Shown: positions 1 through 8,256, counted from the first letter of the stretch. The stretch: 9,895 nt of DNA from JBDNFP01 sp041689775 (GCA_041689775.1 JBDNFP010000060.1:1-9895); one strand, 5' to 3'. Translations and numbers: made by a program. Notes: a model not told the origin generated them from the letters alone.

Positions 1-81
1 CTTGGCTTTCAAGCCGAGGAAAACCCGCTGCTGGCGCTCGTCCAGTTGACTGTAATATCTGATTTCGTCTTCGCTGATCAA
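1..81 (-). CDS. Partial gene start, possible ISAzo13-like transposase N-terminus
   Basis: Reading leftwards from a TTG codon at 81-79, 27 codons stay open to the window edge. The residues run from LISEDEIRYYSQ to LDERQQRVFLGLKAK. An in-frame TAA lies two codons before the TTG, so the frame must begin near here. The pattern of a short acidic lead, then LDE-R-x-R-x-F and an alanine-containing helix, recalls the beginning of ISAzo13-family transposases, which typically continue with a glycine-rich stretch and a helix-turn-helix. That continuation lies outside the window. Only a tenth or less of such a protein would be visible, and I found no convincing terminal inverted repeat between 82 and 289. 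Seen: an open, hydrophilic, helix-prone frame. Inferred from memory: the transposase identity. It could equally be the start of another helical protein. Confidence 0.4.
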   Translation of the reverse strand, partial: MISEDEIRYYSQLDERQQRVFLGLKAK

Positions 82-289
82 TGTAAGTTAGTCGTGAGGT
101 GAAAAGCAATTTTACCAAGTTATTTTTTAATCGTTACTAAATGAGAAAATTTATATCTGTGGATATTAGGATTGATTTACTGGGTATCACTACTTCGGCC
201 GTTCGACCCGATGGGGCTACTCCTTCGCAGTGGATTTCTGTTGACTGTAAAAGGGCGAAGAGCAAAAAATGTCCTCATCTTACGCCAAC

Positions 290-1768
290 TTATTTGTACA
301 CACCGGTGTTTCCTCTGGCCCAAACGGGCGTTAGTTTTTCTACCACTTCCGGGTTCTGCTCCGCTACATTGTGATTTTCGTTTGGATCAGTATCATGGTC
401 GTATAACTCTACCGTTGGTTCCTGCTTACGGAAGTATTTAGTAAAGCGATACCGGTTGGTACGTACGCTGATCCCCCGGTTAAAGTAGCTATATGCTACA
501 TTATCCCAGGCAGGTTTTTTCCCTTTTTGTAAAAGGGGGACAAAGCTTTTCCCATCCAGTTCGGTGGCGGGTTTTAGCCTGCAGAGTTCGAGCATAGTGG
601 GGTAGATGTCTATGCTACTGACAATCTCGTCCCGTTGCTGCCCGGTGGCCGTATTTGGTGCTTTTACCATCAGGACACTCCGAACCGCCCGCTCAAAAAT
701 GGTGTGCTTGCCCCATACCCGGTAATCACCCAGATGCCAGCCGTGGTCACTCCATACGACCACAATGGTGCTCTTGTCCAGTTTTAACCTTTTCAATTCA
801 TCCAGTACTTTACCGACCTGCGCATCCGTGTAGCTTACACTGGCATAGTAAGCATGGCGCAGTTTGCGGGCGTAGGCATCCGAAACGGGATGCGTGAGGG
901 TAGCCTCTTCGTCACCATCCTTATAGTTGTTAAACTCGCCGTTATTTTGCAGGCTGGCAGGGTGTACGTTTTCAGGGATGGTAGGAGAGGGTGTCAGCGA
1001 AATCTTTGATTCGTCGTAAAGGTTCCAATATTTCTTTGGAGCATTAAAAGGTAAGTGAGGTTTGAAGAAGCCTACGCTCAGGAAAAACGGCTGCTTTTTC
1101 TTCGCCAGTTCGTTCAGTTTAGTAACGGCAAGTTGGGCACTTAATCCATCGGGATAGCCATCGTCGGATACATCCGCACTTTCGTACGGTTTTACGTCTC
1201 CATTCCGGCTCTGTCGGTTGGAGCCGTCGGCGTAGGCAAAGAATGCATTCCAACCCGTCACCCATTTTCCGGCGTCCAGCAACATTTCATCCCAGCTGTG
1301 GGGTAGCTCCAACTTATTACTTTTTGGCTCTTCATACCCATACACGTAGCCATCCGGCGAGTGGCTGATTTTGCCGATGCCCACCGTATAGTAGCCACTA
1401 CGGCGGATTTGATCCACGAAGGTTTCCGGTAGTTCAGTCCGTGGCTCCCCGCTGATTTTCCGTTCAATGGCAGCATTGGTAAGTTCGGCCGCCGTCCGGG
1501 GACGACGGCCGGTCAACAGACTAAAACGGGAAGCCCCGCAGGTAGGTTGGGTTACGTAATGTCGGGTAAACAAACTGGACTCCGCGGCCAGGGCATCCAG
1601 GTTAGGGGAATAAATTTTATCATTCCCGTAGCATTTCAGGTCGGGGCGGAGGTCATCAATGCAAATAAATAGCACATTGGGTGGTTGTGATTTTCGGAAA
1701 GAAATACTGCTCAGTAAAAGCAATAGTACTGTAAGTGTGCTACCGAACAATAGTCCCTTTTTTAACAT
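290..1768 (-). CDS. Secreted type I sulfatase, iduronate-2-sulfatase-like
   Basis: This predicted 492-residue enzyme hydrolyses sulfate esters in the periplasm or at the surface. Residues 1-24 form a signal peptide without a lipobox cysteine. The active-site set is complete and follows human iduronate-2-sulfatase closely: Asp38-Asp39 (in ICIDDLRP), Cys77 with Arg81 in CGASRFSLLTGR, Lys133 and His136 (GKISH), His238 (KPHLPF), Asp341-His342 (SDHGWHLG) and Lys354. Cys77 would be oxidised to formylglycine. The motif is C-x-A-x-R rather than the commoner C-x-P-x-R, an accepted variant. I chose the ATG at 1768; an in-frame TTG at 1813 would add 15 residues before the signal peptide and would overlap a stem-loop. 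The stop lies 71 bp beyond the susD stop, which suggests one operon, so the natural substrate is probably a sulfated glycan imported by SusCD. Uronate 2-O-sulfate is a reasonable guess from the resemblance, but other sulfated sugars are possible. No maturase gene is visible nearby. Confidence 0.93.
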   Translation of the reverse strand: MLKKGLLFGSTLTVLLLLLSSISFRKSQPPNVLFICIDDLRPDLKCYGNDKIYSPNLDALAAESSLFTRHYVTQPTCGASRFSLLTGRRPRTAAELTNAAIERKISGEPRTELPETFVDQIRRSGYYTVGIGKISHSPDGYVYGYEEPKSNKLELPHSWDEMLLDAGKWVTGWNAFFAYADGSNRQSRNGDVKPYESADVSDDGYPDGLSAQLAVTKLNELAKKKQPFFLSVGFFKPHLPFNAPKKYWNLYDESKISLTPSPTIPENVHPASLQNNGEFNNYKDGDEEATLTHPVSDAYARKLRHAYYASVSYTDAQVGKVLDELKRLKLDKSTIVVVWSDHGWHLGDYRVWGKHTIFERAVRSVLMVKAPNTATGQQRDEIVSSIDIYPTMLELCRLKPATELDGKSFVPLLQKGKKPAWDNVAYSYFNRGISVRTNRYRFTKYFRKQEPTVELYDHDTDPNENHNVAEQNPEVVEKLTPVWARGNTGVYK

Positions 1769-1793
1769 GAATTTTCTGTCTTTTGCTGATATA

Positions 1794-1818
1794 AATACTT
1801 TCTTAAACTGCAAGTATT
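1794..1818 (-). other. Stem-loop between susD and the sulfatase gene
   Basis: AATACTT (1794-1800) and AAGTATT (1812-1818) are perfect 7-base inverted repeats around an 11-base loop. The element lies in the 71-bp gap after the susD stop and before the sulfatase ATG. It is AT-rich and has no U-run after it on the transcribed strand, so it is a poor terminator. An RNA processing or stability element that sets the SusD-to-sulfatase ratio is possible, but a chance repeat of this length in AT-rich DNA cannot be excluded. Confidence 0.35.
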
Positions 1819-1839
1819 GACTTCTGATAACTTGGTCTT

Positions 1840-3480
1840 TTAATACCCCGGGTTCTGCAGGAAGTCCCCCGGATTGGTCACGCGGTCGATCTGCGTCTGG
1901 GGAATGGGCCGGACGATATGCGTTGGCTTTACGTTTGCGGCGGCATCGAGGTTGTACATCATCAAGCGTTCAATGAATTTTCCCGAGCGTTTAATGTCGT
2001 ACCAGCGGTGCATTTCGCCCGCTAGTTCGCGACCCCGCTCATCGAGGAAAAATTCCTGACTCATATCGGCAGCTTTTACCTGCATGTCGGCTACCTTTCC
2101 GGGTAGGGCGGCGCGGGTGCGGATCACGTTGATGTACTCGGCAGCCTTTACGTTATTGCCTTGCCGGAAGGCGGCCTCACCCGCGATGAGGTACATCTCG
2201 GCCAACCGAATGACGAGAAAGTCACGACGCCCGTCTTCGGCGTTGACACTCGTCCTGAGTGGATCCAGGTATTTTCTAAGGGTCGGAAATTGTCGACGGC
2301 TGGCACCCCCAATCTCCAACGGGTCGGTGACGCTGGCAACCCACTTGTCGTTGAAATCAATGAGCCAGTAGGGGACGGTTTTTTGCAGGGCGTCAGGCAC
2401 GGGGTTCAACACAATCTTGATTGCGGTGTCACCCGGCATCACCTTCTTGCCGTTGATCGTACCTGCCCGATTGGCAATCCATACAGTTTTGAATGACCCA
2501 TCGAAACGGCTATCCTTGCTCAAATCGAACAGTTTTAGTGTATAGTTAGTAGGCATAAAGCGCTGAAATGGTCGTCCGTTTTCAATATCCCGAATCATTG
2601 CCGGATTACGGGTGTAGTCGAATTGAAAATAGAGGTGACCGGTGTTGCCCGGTCCGTTGGTGAGGGGATCAGCGGTATACTGCACCGACCAAATTACCTC
2701 AGAATTGACGTCGTTATTGACGTCCCACAAGTTAACATAGTTCTTAACAAGTTGAAAGTCGTTGCTGTTGATGACCGTGGCTGCCATTTTCTCGGCTTCG
2801 GCCCAATTACCTAGTGTCAGGTGTACATTGGCCAAAAGCCCTTCCGCTGCATGTTTCGAAGCCCGACCGTAATCCTTGGCTTTTGCGGGTAGATTAGCTA
2901 CTGCGAATTGTAGATCGGGTAAGATACCCTCCTGATAAATAGTGGCTACGGGTGAGCGCCGCGCCTCTGTTTCGACTCCCTGCGTTTCTTCGAGGGTAAA
3001 ATGAACGTCGCCAAACTGACGAACCAAGTGGAAGTAGTACAATGCCCTCAGAAAACGCGCCTCAGCGATAATGCGACTTCGCGTTGCTTCGTTCATGCCC
3101 GGCACCTGGGGTGCGCGAGCAATGACCGCATTGGCCTGATTGATTCCCACGTAAAAATTGTCCCAGATGAGTCTGACGTAATTTTCAGATCCAAGAAAAT
3201 TGGGGGAGTAGTTGTTGATGTCAGGGAGGTTAGTAGCCCCGCCAAAACCATTGGTGTACATATCGGTACCAGTAACGGTCAGAAAATAAGCTTGTTGGGT
3301 ACCATAAAACCCTCGTAATGGTGTGTAACAGGCTTTCAAGCCATCTTCAATACCTTTAGGCGTTGAATAATAGCTTTCGGCGGTAGCCAGGCCAACGGGA
3401 TTTTCTTCCAAAATGCCTTGGCAGGAAAAGAGGCCAAGAAGTAGCGCCGCAGCGAAGGTTGTGTATCTAATGTTTTTCAT
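1840..3480 (-). CDS. susD-like: SusD/RagB-family glycan-binding surface lipoprotein
   Basis: A 546-residue outer-membrane lipoprotein that sits on its SusC partner as a lid and captures oligosaccharide. The N-terminus MKNIRYTTFAAALLLGLFSC is a lipoprotein signal with the lipid-bearing cysteine at residue 20. The next part (about 21-220) matches the SusD N-terminal region, including YYFHLVRQFGDVHF. The C-terminal half carries the RagB/SusD hallmarks: a tetratricopeptide-like helix near 428-460 (LIAGEAAFRQG, INVIRTRAALPG), then FFLDERGRELAGE, HRWYDIKRSG, the IRPIPQ-like segment HIVRPIPQTQID and the terminal LQNPGY. An in-frame ATG at 3498 would add six residues; the ATG at 3480 gives the normal signal length and is preferred. 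Neither start has a clear Shine-Dalgarno, as is usual in this phylum. The gene follows susC by 77 bp, the standard order. The 77-bp gap contains a weak 5-bp inverted repeat (3523-3527 with 3543-3547). The ligand cannot be read from sequence; the adjacent sulfatase suggests a sulfated glycan. Confidence 0.95.
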   Translation of the reverse strand: MKNIRYTTFAAALLLGLFSCQGILEENPVGLATAESYYSTPKGIEDGLKACYTPLRGFYGTQQAYFLTVTGTDMYTNGFGGATNLPDINNYSPNFLGSENYVRLIWDNFYVGINQANAVIARAPQVPGMNEATRSRIIAEARFLRALYYFHLVRQFGDVHFTLEETQGVETEARRSPVATIYQEGILPDLQFAVANLPAKAKDYGRASKHAAEGLLANVHLTLGNWAEAEKMAATVINSNDFQLVKNYVNLWDVNNDVNSEVIWSVQYTADPLTNGPGNTGHLYFQFDYTRNPAMIRDIENGRPFQRFMPTNYTLKLFDLSKDSRFDGSFKTVWIANRAGTINGKKVMPGDTAIKIVLNPVPDALQKTVPYWLIDFNDKWVASVTDPLEIGGASRRQFPTLRKYLDPLRTSVNAEDGRRDFLVIRLAEMYLIAGEAAFRQGNNVKAAEYINVIRTRAALPGKVADMQVKAADMSQEFFLDERGRELAGEMHRWYDIKRSGKFIERLMMYNLDAAANVKPTHIVRPIPQTQIDRVTNPGDFLQNPGY

Positions 3481-3557
3481 GATTATAAATGTTATCATAC
3501 AGTTGAAGGAGTGTACTCATTTGGCTGAATACCGATAGCTTACAGCCGGAAACCCTT

Positions 3558-6500
3558 TCAAAATTTCAAGTTTAAACCAAATACATAAGTCGCCGAGGTC
3601 ATGGGCGAGCTGCCGCCTACTATTCCGTTTGAGGTTTCAGGATCCACAAGTTTATACGGTGAAAAAATCAAAGCATTGTCGGCAGTGGCATATAAGCGCA
3701 AGCTGTTCAGGCCAATTTTTGAGCTGATTTTTTTAGGAATGGTGTAGCCCAGGACAATGTTACGAATCTTGATAAATGAGCCATCATAAAAACGAACTGC
3801 GTCATCGTACAGTGGGGCCGAGGCGGCTGATGGTTCAGGGATTTTATTTGCGGGATTGGTGGGTGTCCAATAATCAAAGTTGATAGAATTATAGCGTCCC
3901 TGCCAGAGGTTTCCGCCGAGATTATGAAAATCACTTCTGATCATCTGTCCCTGACGGGCGTATACGAGGAAGGAAAAATCGATGCCTTTATAGTTCAATC
4001 GGTTGGTCAAGCCTCCGCTCCACTTTGGTACCGTTGAGCCAAGCACAGTGCGGTCATCCGCGTTGATCTGTCCATCGGGTTGTTTGGTAAGGATGCCAGC
4101 GGCGTCGCGGCCATTCACGTCGGCGATACGGATATCGCCTGGTAGTTGTTTCACCTTGGCGGCTTCATCGGCCTGGTTAGTTTGCCAGATACCCTCTTGC
4201 TGGTAGTTATAGAAAACCTGGATCGGTTGTCCAATGAACCAGCCATTACCGACGTCGTCACCATTGTTGAACAATTCCACAATTTTCTCTTTGTTGCTAA
4301 AAACATTTAATCCTGCTTCCCAACGTAGGCTGCTGGTTGATGGTAGTACGCTACCGTTCAACGTCAACTCCCAGCCCTGGTTGCTGGTGGAGCCAATATT
4401 TTGAAGAACGGATCTGTAGCCAGATGTAATGGGGATCAGTCGATTAAGGAGTAAATTGGTGGTGTTGGTTTTATAAACTTCCAACGAACCCGAGATGCGG
4501 TCGTTAAGCAAACCGAAATCCATGCCCACATTCAAGGTACTGGAAATCTCCCATCGCAAATCAGGATTTGGAATGATATTTAATCCATAACCGAAGGCCG
4601 GATCGTTGCCGTAGGCGTATACCGAGCGCTCCAGCCCACCCAGAGTCTGGTAGGGATTGATGGCCGTATTACCCACCGCGCCGTAACCTGCCCGAAGTTT
4701 CAGGAACGATATAGTTTTGTTGCTGCTAAGAAAGGCCTCATCAGAAAGTACCCAGCCGGCGGATATAGAGGGAAAAAATGCCCACTTGTTGCCGGGTGAG
4801 AGGCGGGAGGAGCCATCGGCTCTACCCGTTAAAGTCAGGAGATATCGGTCGTTGAAACTGTAATTAATGCGGCCCATGTAAGAGACGAGGCCCCACTTGG
4901 TGAGCGAACTACTTATTCCAAGGATGTCCTGCGCGCTGCCTAGGTTGTAGAAAAGGGAAGACTCGACCGGGATATTCCGCGCCCGCGCCCCGGAGGTTTC
5001 CGTACGGTTTTGCTGCGTACTGAATAGTCCAACGACATTGAGTGAGTGTCTACCCTTTTGTTTGGCATAGGTCATAATATTTTCGAGCGTGTAGGCGAAT
5101 ATTTGGCGGTTAGTCACTTCGGCGACATTGGCGCTACCCGCCAGTGTGCCGTTGTATTCACCTTGGCGCGATGTACTGAAATCTGGGCCAAAATTGAGGC
5201 GATAAGTCAGGCCTTCTAAAATTTTATATTCTCCAAAAATGTTGGCAAAAATCCGGTACTTCTTCTGCTCGTCGGTGTATTGGCCGGGTTGGTACTCTAG
5301 CAATGGGCTGGTCACCAGCCCCTCGCGGGGATTGGGGTAGGTCACGAAATTGCCTTCTTTGTCGAAAGGTTCTACCAAGGGAGAAAACCGCAGTGCGTTG
5401 GTGTAAGGGGCGTTATTCATTACATTTTGCAAATCACTGGCAACCGTGGAGCTCAGCCCTACGCGCAAACGCTCGCTGAGTTTGGTTTCAACATTTGCCC
5501 GGAACGAATACCGTTGGTAATCGCTCTGCTGCATGACACCTTTCTCATCGTAAAAGGCGCCTGATAGGTAATAAGTTGTGTTTTGGGAACCTCCACTAGC
5601 CGAGAGTTGATGCTGCTGCTGCTTGCCGTCACGTAAAATGAGGTCAAGCCAATCGGTCTCAATGCCATTTTTGAGGTTCTCACTTTCCAGCGGATCAAAG
5701 AAGATGTTGTCTTTACTTGCATCGGCACCATCGATTCCCCGCGAAACCCGAGAATAGCGCGCAAACTGCTCTCCATTCATAAGATTGAGGTCTTTCTGGG
5801 CTTTTTTGATGCCGTAATAGCCGTCGTAACTGATGACGGCTTTCCCTGCTTTACCCTTCTTGGTGGTGATGAGGATGACCCCATTAGCTCCGCGTGATCC
5901 ATAAATGGCTACTGAGCTGGCGTCTTTCAGTACCTCCATTGACTCGATATCCGTGGGGTTGAAGTCGTTAATGCTTACCTCCGTAGGGATGCCGTCGATC
6001 ACATACAGTGGGCCATTCCCCGCCGTGATGGAGCGATTACCCCTTATCCGGATTACGGGCGCGGCACCGGGATTACCATTGGCCCTGACGATATCCACTC
6101 CCGCCAGGCGTCCTTGGGCGTTTTGCAATATGTTGGCGGCCGGTGTTTCGGCAATATCCCGGCTGGAAATACTGGAAATAGCTCCCGTCAGATCGCGCTT
6201 TTTCTGGGTACCGTATCCTACTACCACGATTTCATTCAAGGCTTTGGTATCTGTACTTAGGCTTAGGTTAATCTGATTTTGATTGTTTACAGGAATCTCC
6301 TGAGAAAGATATCCTACAAAAGAGAAAACAAGAATGGAGGTCGCATCAACTGCGGCAATCGAATACGAACCATCCTGGGTAGAGGTGGTACCTCGCTGGG
6401 TACCTTTCACTGCAATACTTACACCTGGTAAGCCCTCTCCATTCTCATCTGTCACCTTTCCGGTCACCATAAAGTCTAGTGGGAGACGTACTGGTATGGA

Positions 6501-6902
6501 AAGCGAAGAAACCTTATTGATCTCATTTAGGCTCCCCGTAGTTTCATTGCGAAGTACAATCCGGTTGCTTACCTGTAAGAAGTTTATTTTCATAGGGGTA
6601 AGAATCCGGGACAACACATCGGACAAAGGCTCATTTGTGGCCTTGATCGTAACCGGACGGCTGAGATCTACCGTACGTGAGTTGTACGAGAATTTCACTT
6701 TGGCCGATTTTTCCAATGACGTCAGCACGTTACCGAGAGATTGCCCCGATAGCTGGACGGATACCTTTCGGTCAAGAATACTCTGCCCCTTTACGGAGGT
6801 TGCCAAAGTAATCCCGGGAAAAAATAGGGTCATCACGATTTGTAACACAGATAATTGCACGATTCGATAGAGTAATCGTTTACGGGTTAAAGATATTTTC
6901 AT
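3558..6902 (-). CDS. susC-like: SusC/RagA TonB-dependent transporter with STN signalling domain
   Basis: An outer-membrane importer of 1114 residues. Domains in order: signal peptide (1 to about 36, with a basic n-region followed by LYRIVQLSVLQIVMTLFF); STN secretin/TonB short N-terminal domain (about 47-118, e.g. LGNVLTSLEKSAKVKFSYN); carboxypeptidase-regulatory-like beta domain (about 144-217, VTGKVTDENGEGLPGVSI); TonB-box-like EIVVVGYGTQKK (224-235); plug (about 236-350) with the SusC signature VIDGIP...IESMEVLKDASSVAIYGSRGANG; and then a beta-barrel ending in FGLNLKF with a terminal aromatic residue. The STN domain is found in the subset of SusC proteins that signal to a FecR anti-sigma factor, and such a gene lies immediately upstream. 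Energy comes from TonB-ExbBD, not encoded here. The length is normal and the frame intact. The ATG at 6902 starts a good signal peptide. A 182-bp leader separates it from fecR, so it may have its own promoter. Confidence 0.96.
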   Translation of the reverse strand: MKISLTRKRLLYRIVQLSVLQIVMTLFFPGITLATSVKGQSILDRKVSVQLSGQSLGNVLTSLEKSAKVKFSYNSRTVDLSRPVTIKATNEPLSDVLSRILTPMKINFLQVSNRIVLRNETTGSLNEINKVSSLSIPVRLPLDFMVTGKVTDENGEGLPGVSIAVKGTQRGTTSTQDGSYSIAAVDATSILVFSFVGYLSQEIPVNNQNQINLSLSTDTKALNEIVVVGYGTQKKRDLTGAISSISSRDIAETPAANILQNAQGRLAGVDIVRANGNPGAAPVIRIRGNRSITAGNGPLYVIDGIPTEVSINDFNPTDIESMEVLKDASSVAIYGSRGANGVILITTKKGKAGKAVISYDGYYGIKKAQKDLNLMNGEQFARYSRVSRGIDGADASKDNIFFDPLESENLKNGIETDWLDLILRDGKQQQHQLSASGGSQNTTYYLSGAFYDEKGVMQQSDYQRYSFRANVETKLSERLRVGLSSTVASDLQNVMNNAPYTNALRFSPLVEPFDKEGNFVTYPNPREGLVTSPLLEYQPGQYTDEQKKYRIFANIFGEYKILEGLTYRLNFGPDFSTSRQGEYNGTLAGSANVAEVTNRQIFAYTLENIMTYAKQKGRHSLNVVGLFSTQQNRTETSGARARNIPVESSLFYNLGSAQDILGISSSLTKWGLVSYMGRINYSFNDRYLLTLTGRADGSSRLSPGNKWAFFPSISAGWVLSDEAFLSSNKTISFLKLRAGYGAVGNTAINPYQTLGGLERSVYAYGNDPAFGYGLNIIPNPDLRWEISSTLNVGMDFGLLNDRISGSLEVYKTNTTNLLLNRLIPITSGYRSVLQNIGSTSNQGWELTLNGSVLPSTSSLRWEAGLNVFSNKEKIVELFNNGDDVGNGWFIGQPIQVFYNYQQEGIWQTNQADEAAKVKQLPGDIRIADVNGRDAAGILTKQPDGQINADDRTVLGSTVPKWSGGLTNRLNYKGIDFSFLVYARQGQMIRSDFHNLGGNLWQGRYNSINFDYWTPTNPANKIPEPSAASAPLYDDAVRFYDGSFIKIRNIVLGYTIPKKISSKIGLNSLRLYATADNALIFSPYKLVDPETSNGIVGGSSPMTSATYVFGLNLKF

Positions 6903-6973
6903 ACTTTTAATTTGGTTTAATTGACACTTTTTAGAGGAGTCTTGGCTTAATCATTTCCCTTTTCCTCACGGAG

Positions 6974-7026
6974 GATATGTTTTACAGAACATGGTTAGGG
7001 TACCCTGAGCGTTTGATATGTTACAG
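6974..7026. promoter_or_regulatory. Candidate operator region before susC: direct repeats flanking a palindrome
   Basis: GATATGTTTTACAG (6974-6987) and GATATGTTACAG (7015-7026) are the same sequence apart from two extra T's. Their starts are 41 bp apart, close to four helical turns. Between them lies the perfect 10-bp palindrome AGGGTACCCT (6997-7006). On the transcribed strand the repeats read CTGTAAAACATATC and CTGTAACATATC, and a related CTGTAACGTATT lies just before the sigma start codon. This arrangement looks like a protein-binding region in the susC leader, but no regulator can be assigned and the repeats are short. Confidence 0.35.
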
Positions 7027-7032
7027 CATTTC

Positions 7033-7055
7033 GACGCTCGTTTTTTAATTAGTTC
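7033..7055 (-). promoter_or_regulatory. Possible ECF-type promoter for susC-susD-sulfatase
   Basis: On the minus strand TTGAAC (GAAC at 7055-7052) is followed after 15 bases by CGTC (7036-7033). This resembles the GAAC / CGTC element pair recognised by many ECF sigma factors, although the spacer is about one base shorter than usual. It would start transcription near 7025 and leave a leader of roughly 120 bases before susC. No housekeeping Bacteroidota element (TAnnTTTG) was found on this strand between fecR and susC. The position is what the cell-surface-signalling model predicts, but this sigma factor's real consensus is unknown. Confidence 0.25.
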
Positions 7056-7084
7056 AAGTTGAAGGCATAGGCTATTGGTTTGGG

Positions 7085-8179
7085 TTAGTTGCATCCACTG
7101 GAATGGATGGTGATCTTATTTTCATTTATAGCGTAGGTGGTACGCCCACCCAAGCTTTCGCAAATAATTTTTAGTTTTTCCGATAAAGGCTGGTCACTCA
7201 ATGAAGTGGTTAAATAACAATTAGCTAATTTTTCAGCGGGGAAATCAATTTTTACCAGATACGCTTGTTCGATGGTTTTGAAAATTTGCGAAACAGGAAC
7301 GTCGGTAAATTCAAAGCTTAACCTCTCAATGTTGCTTAGTTCCTGAGAGTGGTTTTTCTCCTTGGTCAGATCCTCGATTTTTTCAAAAACCAGACTCTGA
7401 CGCGCCAGACGAACCCCCTGATTGGGCAGAAGTAGTAAACCTTCCTGGTCGGAATTTCCGGCCGAAACATTCACTTTACCAGTTCGAACGACTACTTCCA
7501 CGTTTTTTTGGTCAGAGAATGCCTTTATTCTGAAACTGGTACCAACTACTTTGGTGACAAGTTCGTTGGCGTACACAAAAAATGGTTTTTCGGAATCCTT
7601 GCTAATTTCAAAAAAACCATCGCCGGAGAGGTAGACTTTACGCTCTTTTTCCTCAAATACTGGCGGATAGCGTAAGGTATTATTGGGTTGCAGTAAGACA
7701 GAGCTACCATCAGCAAGCATGATAAGAAGCGGATGACCGGTAATATTTTTCTTTTCTACAAGAGCGGAAGTTTGTTCCGCCATAGAATGTGTTTTCTGTT
7801 GTGGCTCCGGCAGCGTATCGGACTGCATTCTATAAATTACGCCCAGTAGGGTGCTAACTAGTAGTACCGAGGCAGTAACCCGCCACCAAAAGAGTGGCCG
7901 GAAATGAGTTTTTGCCTTACCGCTCGTATCCTCGATGGCTCTAATTTTGTTCCAGGTATGCTGCAATGCTAGCTGAACATCCACCAGGGAAATAGTTTCA
8001 TTGGGTAGGTGTAAAGCCAATAGCCATTCCCGGGCTTCCTCCACGAGTTTTGCCCTTTGCGTGTTTTCGAGTGCCCATTCCTCCCATTCGTGGTTGCCTT
8101 GTCCTTCGAGTACCCACTTTCGGAAGGACTCGTCATTCAGGAAGTTTTCAACGGATTGGTATTGGTTTCTTTGCTGCAT
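7085..8179 (-). CDS. fecR-like: FecR-family membrane anti-sigma factor
   Basis: A 364-residue single-pass inner-membrane protein that should hold the adjacent sigma factor inactive and receive the signal from the SusC STN domain. The N-terminal cytoplasmic part (about 1-90; FLNDESFRKWVLEG and the Trp-rich HEWEEWALEN) is the helical sigma-binding region. One membrane helix lies at about 98-116 (WWRVTASVLLVSTLLGVIY). The periplasmic FecR domain spans about 145-238 and includes LADGSSVLLQPNNTLRYP, VYLSGDGFFEIS and VVGTSFRIKAF. A C-terminal DUF4974-type domain follows (about 285-360), FEFTDVPVSQIFKTIEQAY to ENKITI. The ATG at 8179 is chosen because it begins at the conserved region; an in-frame TTG at 8224 would add 15 unconserved residues. 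The gene begins 77 bp after the sigma stop, the classic sigma/anti-sigma order, and precedes susC. I see no truncation. Whether it also activates the sigma factor, as E. coli FecR does, cannot be told from sequence. Confidence 0.92.
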   Translation of the reverse strand: MQQRNQYQSVENFLNDESFRKWVLEGQGNHEWEEWALENTQRAKLVEEAREWLLALHLPNETISLVDVQLALQHTWNKIRAIEDTSGKAKTHFRPLFWWRVTASVLLVSTLLGVIYRMQSDTLPEPQQKTHSMAEQTSALVEKKNITGHPLLIMLADGSSVLLQPNNTLRYPPVFEEKERKVYLSGDGFFEISKDSEKPFFVYANELVTKVVGTSFRIKAFSDQKNVEVVVRTGKVNVSAGNSDQEGLLLLPNQGVRLARQSLVFEKIEDLTKEKNHSQELSNIERLSFEFTDVPVSQIFKTIEQAYLVKIDFPAEKLANCYLTTSLSDQPLSEKLKIICESLGGRTTYAINENKITIHSSGCN

Positions 8180-8256
8180 CTGAAAGGGTATTTCAAAGGC
8201 AGAGAGGACAGCTTTTTGAGCCAATACTCAGTCAATGGTAATTATTTTTGAAAAAA

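Noticed and set aside
241..289. Possible terminator after the sulfatase stop (GGCG...CGCC with bulges)
   Set aside because: The stem has bulges and the T-run lies in the loop rather than after the stem.
141..441. Two short plus-strand frames near the left edge (141-374 and 172-441)
   Set aside because: They overlap each other and the sulfatase 3' end, show no recognisable motif, and have no clear start signal.
6334..6870. Open frame of 178 codons on the plus strand opposite susC
   Set aside because: It lies wholly within the well-supported susC coding sequence and its translation shows no family features; it is a frame shadow. The same applies to the plus-strand frames at 5905-6276, 2161-2496 and 3001-3318.
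7007..7039. Inverted repeat GAGCGT / ACGCTC followed by a T-run on the plus strand
   Set aside because: It would be a plus-strand terminator with a 21-base loop, but no plus-strand gene precedes it; probably chance.
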